From Muribaculaceae bacterium (GTDB taxonomy: Bacteria; Bacteroidota; Bacteroidia; Bacteroidales; Muribaculaceae): a stretch of 64,000 bases of DNA. The position numbers and the translations under genes are program-made. The notes below the pieces were generated by a model, which had not been told where the DNA came from, did not search any database, and saw nothing but the letters and a program-made list of their open reading frames with translations. Where the stretch lies: assembly GCA_017964485.1 (NCBI GenBank), contig JAGCRW010000048.1, positions 29,031 through 93,030 of the forward strand, written 5' to 3'. Shown piece after piece: positions 61,491-64,000 of this stretch (position 1 is its first letter; each line of letters begins with the position of its first letter).

Positions 61491-62507
61491 CTCCTCATAG
61501 CCCTTTGCCGCCTCGAGGAGTTTATCGCGCATATAAGCCACCACGTTGCGTGGTGATAGCACTCGCAGTCCTGGGCCATAGCTCATTAGCACCGAGTAAA
61601 GTTCAAAGTTTATCACAACCTCAATTTGGAACACGCAACTGCCGTCATCGGGATTGCGGTGCAAAAGTTTCTGCGACGTGTGTAACGGCTTGGTCAACAC
61701 ATACTTGCTCTGCTCGCGGCTAGTCCAGAACTTCACCCGCCGCGGCTTGTTGTTTATATTCTTGCTCACCCCTATCACGTCATCAAAGAAATGTTCAGGG
61801 TCAAAACGCGGGTTGTCCTGATAAGGCACATCGTGAACTGGCTCTACACTTATTATGCGGTCGAGAGCAAGGTTGTAAAGCACCATATCTTTAGCACGCG
61901 ATCCAAAGATAAACCAACGGTTGCGGAACTCCTTAAGCAAATGCGGAAACATTATGAACTCCTGCGATTGGCGGGCGTTGAACGACTGGTACACGATGCG
62001 AAGCGTCTGCCGTTTTGCTATATAGTTATAGAGTGGATTGAGCAACTTCAATCCTTTTAAGTCGGGCACATTGTCGAAGTTCACAATGGGTTTGTGACCT
62101 TTGTGCGTGATTGCCAGTTTGTCCTGCAAGCGGCTCACCACGTCGGCCATCTCGTTGAACTGGTCAAAGTCCTGAAGCTGGCGAAGCATATCAACCGCCT
62201 CTTGCAGCAGTTCCACGTCACCTTCCGACATTGGCATATTGAATATAGAGTAGTCACGGTCGGCATAGCGATAATACTTGTGGTCATAGACCTCGATGGG
62301 GGCGTTGTAGCCCAACTTGTCGCTGCGCATCACCTGGATATCGCCCTGCACAGTGCGCACCGACACTCCCTTGGTGATTCCCTCCATCTCATATAGAGCG
62401 TCGCTACAGGCTTCGACCAAATCATCAAGCGTCCACTGTCGATAAGGATTGCGCAAACAGTTATCAATAGTCTTGTAGCGAATTAAAGCGTTCTTATTAG
62501 CTGGCAT
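61488..62507 (-). CDS. WYL-domain transcriptional regulator
   Basis: Read from ATG 62507 it has 339 residues; a longer frame from 62585 crosses the promoter and operator and is rejected. The N-terminus (RYKTIDNCLRNPYRQWTLDD, VSVRTVQGDIQVM) is a winged helix of the DeoR/WYL type. The WYL domain lies at about 150-230 (LRIVYQSFNA, RWFIFGSRAKDMVLYNLALD), and a WCX-type tail ends the protein (SRxxV-type LSPRNVVAYM). WYL regulators sense nucleic-acid or nucleotide ligands and often control defence loci. Two matching operators stand in the divergent gap. Confidence 0.88.
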   Translation of the reverse strand: MPANKNALIRYKTIDNCLRNPYRQWTLDDLVEACSDALYEMEGITKGVSVRTVQGDIQVMRSDKLGYNAPIEVYDHKYYRYADRDYSIFNMPMSEGDVELLQEAVDMLRQLQDFDQFNEMADVVSRLQDKLAITHKGHKPIVNFDNVPDLKGLKLLNPLYNYIAKRQTLRIVYQSFNARQSQEFIMFPHLLKEFRNRWFIFGSRAKDMVLYNLALDRIISVEPVHDVPYQDNPRFDPEHFFDDVIGVSKNINNKPRRVKFWTSREQSKYVLTKPLHTSQKLLHRNPDDGSCVFQIEVVINFELYSVLMSYGPGLRVLSPRNVVAYMRDKLLEAAKGYEE

Positions 62508-62534
62508 GATAAATAAGTTTTTAAGTTTCTGGCA

Positions 62535-62571
62535 CAAAAATACAAATTTTCTACGCAATGTATTTGCGTAG
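62535..62571 (-). promoter_or_regulatory. WYL gene promoter and operator 1
   Basis: TATTTTTG on the minus strand (62542-62535). Immediately upstream, CTACGCAA (62551-62558), a 5-nt spacer and TTGCGTAG (62564-62571) form a perfect 8-bp inverted repeat over the spacer and -33 region. Confidence 0.75.
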
Positions 62572-62618
62572 TCGCAAAAAAACATAAAAAATCAACTTTT
62601 TTTGAACATTTTTTCTTG

Positions 62619-62655
62619 CTACGCAAAAAGATTGCGCACCGCCTTTCTTACTTTG
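62619..62655 (+). promoter_or_regulatory. Operator 2 and rightward promoter
   Basis: CTACGCAA (62619-62626), a 5-nt spacer and TTGCGCA (62632-62638) repeat the operator-1 design with one mismatch. TTACTTTG at 62648-62655 is a near match to the -7 element, so operator 2 would overlap the -33 region of a rightward promoter. Operator centres are 68 bp apart. Confidence 0.6.
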
Positions 62656-62712
62656 CACCGTGAAACTTATCAAGACGTTGACAATTAAAAAGGCAAAAAA
62701 CACTTCTCGCTC

Positions 62713-62820
62713 ATGCTTTTTAATATCAAGTCATTAGGAGGAGAAAGCCGGCTGCTCCCAGGTGCTGCATTTGCAGCAGGGCTGATGATGGTACCGCCGC
62801 CCATCAATGACTTGTTTTAA
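62713..62820 (+). CDS. Possible 35-codon ORF in the leader
   Basis: From ATG 62713 to TAA 62820 a 35-residue peptide can be read (it begins MLFNIKSLGGES and ends GLMMVPPPINDLF). It has a hydrophobic Ala/Gly/Met-rich centre followed by a Pro triplet. There is no strong ribosome-binding site. The same DNA can fold as an RNA, so coding is uncertain. It stops 36 bp before the next gene. Confidence 0.3.
   Translation: MLFNIKSLGGESRLLPGAAFAAGLMMVPPPINDLF
62727..62814 (+). ncRNA. Predicted structured leader RNA (four-stem fold)
   Basis: CAAGTCATT (62727-62735) pairs with AATGACTTG (62806-62814), a perfect 9-bp closing stem. Inside are GGAG/CTCC (62740-62758), TGCTGC-ATTT-GCAGCA (62763-62778) and GGGC/GCCC (62779-62802). 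This gives a compact multibranched fold in the leader of the coiled-coil gene. It fits no riboswitch class I can name. Confidence 0.4.
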
Positions 62821-62856
62821 GAATGTTTTATTAATTACAAATCAAAAAAAGGAAGT

Positions 62857-63810
62857 ATGGAAAATTTTCAAGACTACAAGAAGTTTTTTGATGTTAAGGG
62901 TGTAACTAGCACTTCGGCTAACTACCTGAGCAACATCGCAAAGGAGATTATCAAGAGTTATGTAATCTTTGAGAACATCTCTTTTGAGACAACAATGGTG
63001 CGTGACTTCCATGCTGAGGACGGCAAGGTGTTTCTTGTTAAGCAGGGTATCTCAGAGAAGGAATTCAACGACCTTAACCAAATGCTTGAGAACAAAGCTA
63101 AGCTTAACTCGTTGATTGCCTGGTTTCGTGAGGCCATCAAGGCAAGGGAGTTCCAAATTGAGGAGATTGAGTCGATGAGCTTCGAGTCGTGGATGAAGGA
63201 TCAGAAGAACATTGATGATCTAAATTTTGGTTACGAGATTCCTGAATTTGAGGCCGATGACTATAAGCACATAACTCAGGAGGAGTATATCGAGAACAAC
63301 TTCTCGGTTAAGGAAATGAACCGCTATTTCTATCTCCAAAGTATGTCTTCATCTCTGGGTAAATTTATCCACCCTAATGGCGCATATGCTGGCGCCAAGG
63401 AGATAATCGAAAAGAGCAATGGCACTTCCTATGTTAAGGAGACTCCGTCGGCCAATATGCTTTATAGCATTTCAACTTCTGTGCCTTTGGAGAGGGTTCA
63501 GGCTAAGTTCTTTGAATTGCAGGACAAGCAGCGTGAGTATCAAAAGCAGTTGAACGAGATACTGTTCTCGGTAGAAAAGGCTGTGAACAAATACAACGAC
63601 AATCAAGATGCAAAGCTTCACCAGTTCAACCTGGAAAAGCAAGACATCCAAGGCAAGATTCGTGCCGAAGAACTCAAGTATAAGAAGGAATTCTCACAAT
63701 GGAAGGTTGATGAACTTAACCGACTTCGTTCTTTGAAGATTATTATTCCCAACGATCTTATCGACATTTATCAGTTCGTATCTTCTTACGGGAAGCAATC
63801 CGGTGAATAA
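62857..63810 (+). CDS. Unrecognised coiled-coil protein next to the WYL regulator
   Basis: The 317-residue soluble protein has a good ribosome-binding site (AAAGGAAG). The N-terminal half (YKKFFDVKGVTSTSANYLSN, SYVIFENISFETTMV) has no known motif. Residues about 215-290 are a charged coiled coil (LQDKQREYQKQLNEILFSVE, FNLEKQDIQGKIRAEELKYK). There is no signal peptide or membrane segment. It follows a structured leader and is divergent from the WYL gene, so it is the probable controlled gene. Function unknown; a defence or stress role is inference only. Confidence 0.65.
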   Translation: MENFQDYKKFFDVKGVTSTSANYLSNIAKEIIKSYVIFENISFETTMVRDFHAEDGKVFLVKQGISEKEFNDLNQMLENKAKLNSLIAWFREAIKAREFQIEEIESMSFESWMKDQKNIDDLNFGYEIPEFEADDYKHITQEEYIENNFSVKEMNRYFYLQSMSSSLGKFIHPNGAYAGAKEIIEKSNGTSYVKETPSANMLYSISTSVPLERVQAKFFELQDKQREYQKQLNEILFSVEKAVNKYNDNQDAKLHQFNLEKQDIQGKIRAEELKYKKEFSQWKVDELNRLRSLKIIIPNDLIDIYQFVSSYGKQSGE

Positions 63811-64000
63811 GACTTGTCGATTTTTAAAGACTAACTTATTCTTTACAGAAATTTATTATGGGATTTAATATAAGGCGACTAGACACCGCCACGATTTCTC
63901 GCATATATGTAATACGTATATGCTCCATATAATAAAAGAATAATTTATTGGCTTTATCCACAGTATTCAAATTAAGTATTAATGGTTTTGATTTAAAGTA
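63811..64000. other. Right-edge non-coding DNA with an inverted repeat
   Basis: GCATATATGT (63901-63910) is an imperfect inverse of ACGTATATGC (63914-63923). There is no ORF with coding character before the window ends. A single TTATCCACA (DnaA-box sequence) lies at 63954-63962. Confidence 0.4.

Noticed and set aside
62781-62800. CTGATGA in the structured leader, like a hammerhead core or the end of a fluoride riboswitch
   Set aside because: The partner GAAA with a matching helix II is missing, and the 5' GGxGATGG half of the fluoride riboswitch is absent.
63954-63962. TTATCCACA, a perfect DnaA-box sequence near the right end
   Set aside because: It is a single box with no cluster, no dnaA or dnaN gene and no clear AT-rich unwinding region, so an origin cannot be claimed.

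Overview
The window comes from a gut-type Bacteroidales genome, most like Muribaculaceae or Prevotellaceae. I infer this from gene content: LptE-family lipoprotein, SecG, a DUF5689/TonB-receptor pair, DUF4923, streptopain-like C10 proteases with dockerins, and BspA-type leucine-rich repeats. The promoters fit too: several intergenic regions carry the Bacteroidetes pattern TTTG, about 20 nt, TAnnTTTG. Secreted proteins start with MKK-type signal peptides or lipoboxes. No rRNA, CRISPR array, transposase or phage structural gene was seen.

Left part, 1-14 kb: the 3' end of mutS, a histidine phosphatase, then a run acyltransferase / sigma-54 activator / lptE / TPR-like protein / secG, followed by xerD and an RluA-type pseudouridine synthase. 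A tandem pair of small secreted proteins follows, each with its own promoter and terminator. Next is a complete N-degron set on the minus strand (clpS, clpA, aat), in which aat is bracketed by two copies of a roughly 105-120 bp AAC-rich inverted repeat. A tRNA-Arg(CCT) closes this part.

14-32 kb: a minus-strand envelope operon (Skp/OmpH, PAP2 phosphatase with a barrel-like tail, outer-membrane protein, metallophosphoesterase lipoprotein). Then comes a U32 peptidase whose N-terminus is built from a repeat, next to a four-helix-bundle gene enclosed in a perfect 19-bp inverted repeat. Nucleic-acid related genes follow: an endonuclease/exonuclease/phosphatase, a dockerin-bearing EndoG-like nuclease, anaerobic ribonucleotide reductase nrdD-nrdG, and a DUF5689 lipoprotein with a TonB-dependent receptor that is interrupted by one in-frame TGA.

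32-46 kb: small lipoproteins, tRNA-Gly(CCC), a Sel1-repeat protein, a GYF-domain membrane protein, two unrecognised small genes, a succinyl/acetyl-CoA transferase, and three tandem secreted proteins ending in near-identical dockerins (two C10 proteases, one BspA-LRR protein).

46-64 kb: frr, an M16 protease, an S24/LexA-like repressor with an obvious operator, a ThrE-type exporter, a dockerin/DUF4886 hydrolase coupled to a serine hydrolase, a methyltransferase, a YfhO protein, manA and a second histidine phosphatase. At the right end is a WYL-domain regulator divergent from a structured leader (with a possible 35-codon ORF) and an unrecognised coiled-coil gene. Two matching inverted repeats lie between them.

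Intergenic DNA carries several families of short degenerate word repeats (AAGTGTTAAGT, CAATGCACAATGC, CAGTTAACAGTT, CTAG clusters), often directly after stop codons. The strongest candidates for something undescribed are the divergent WYL locus, the four-helix-bundle element, and the AAC-rich repeats around aat. Assignments rest on reading motifs by eye; no database search was possible.
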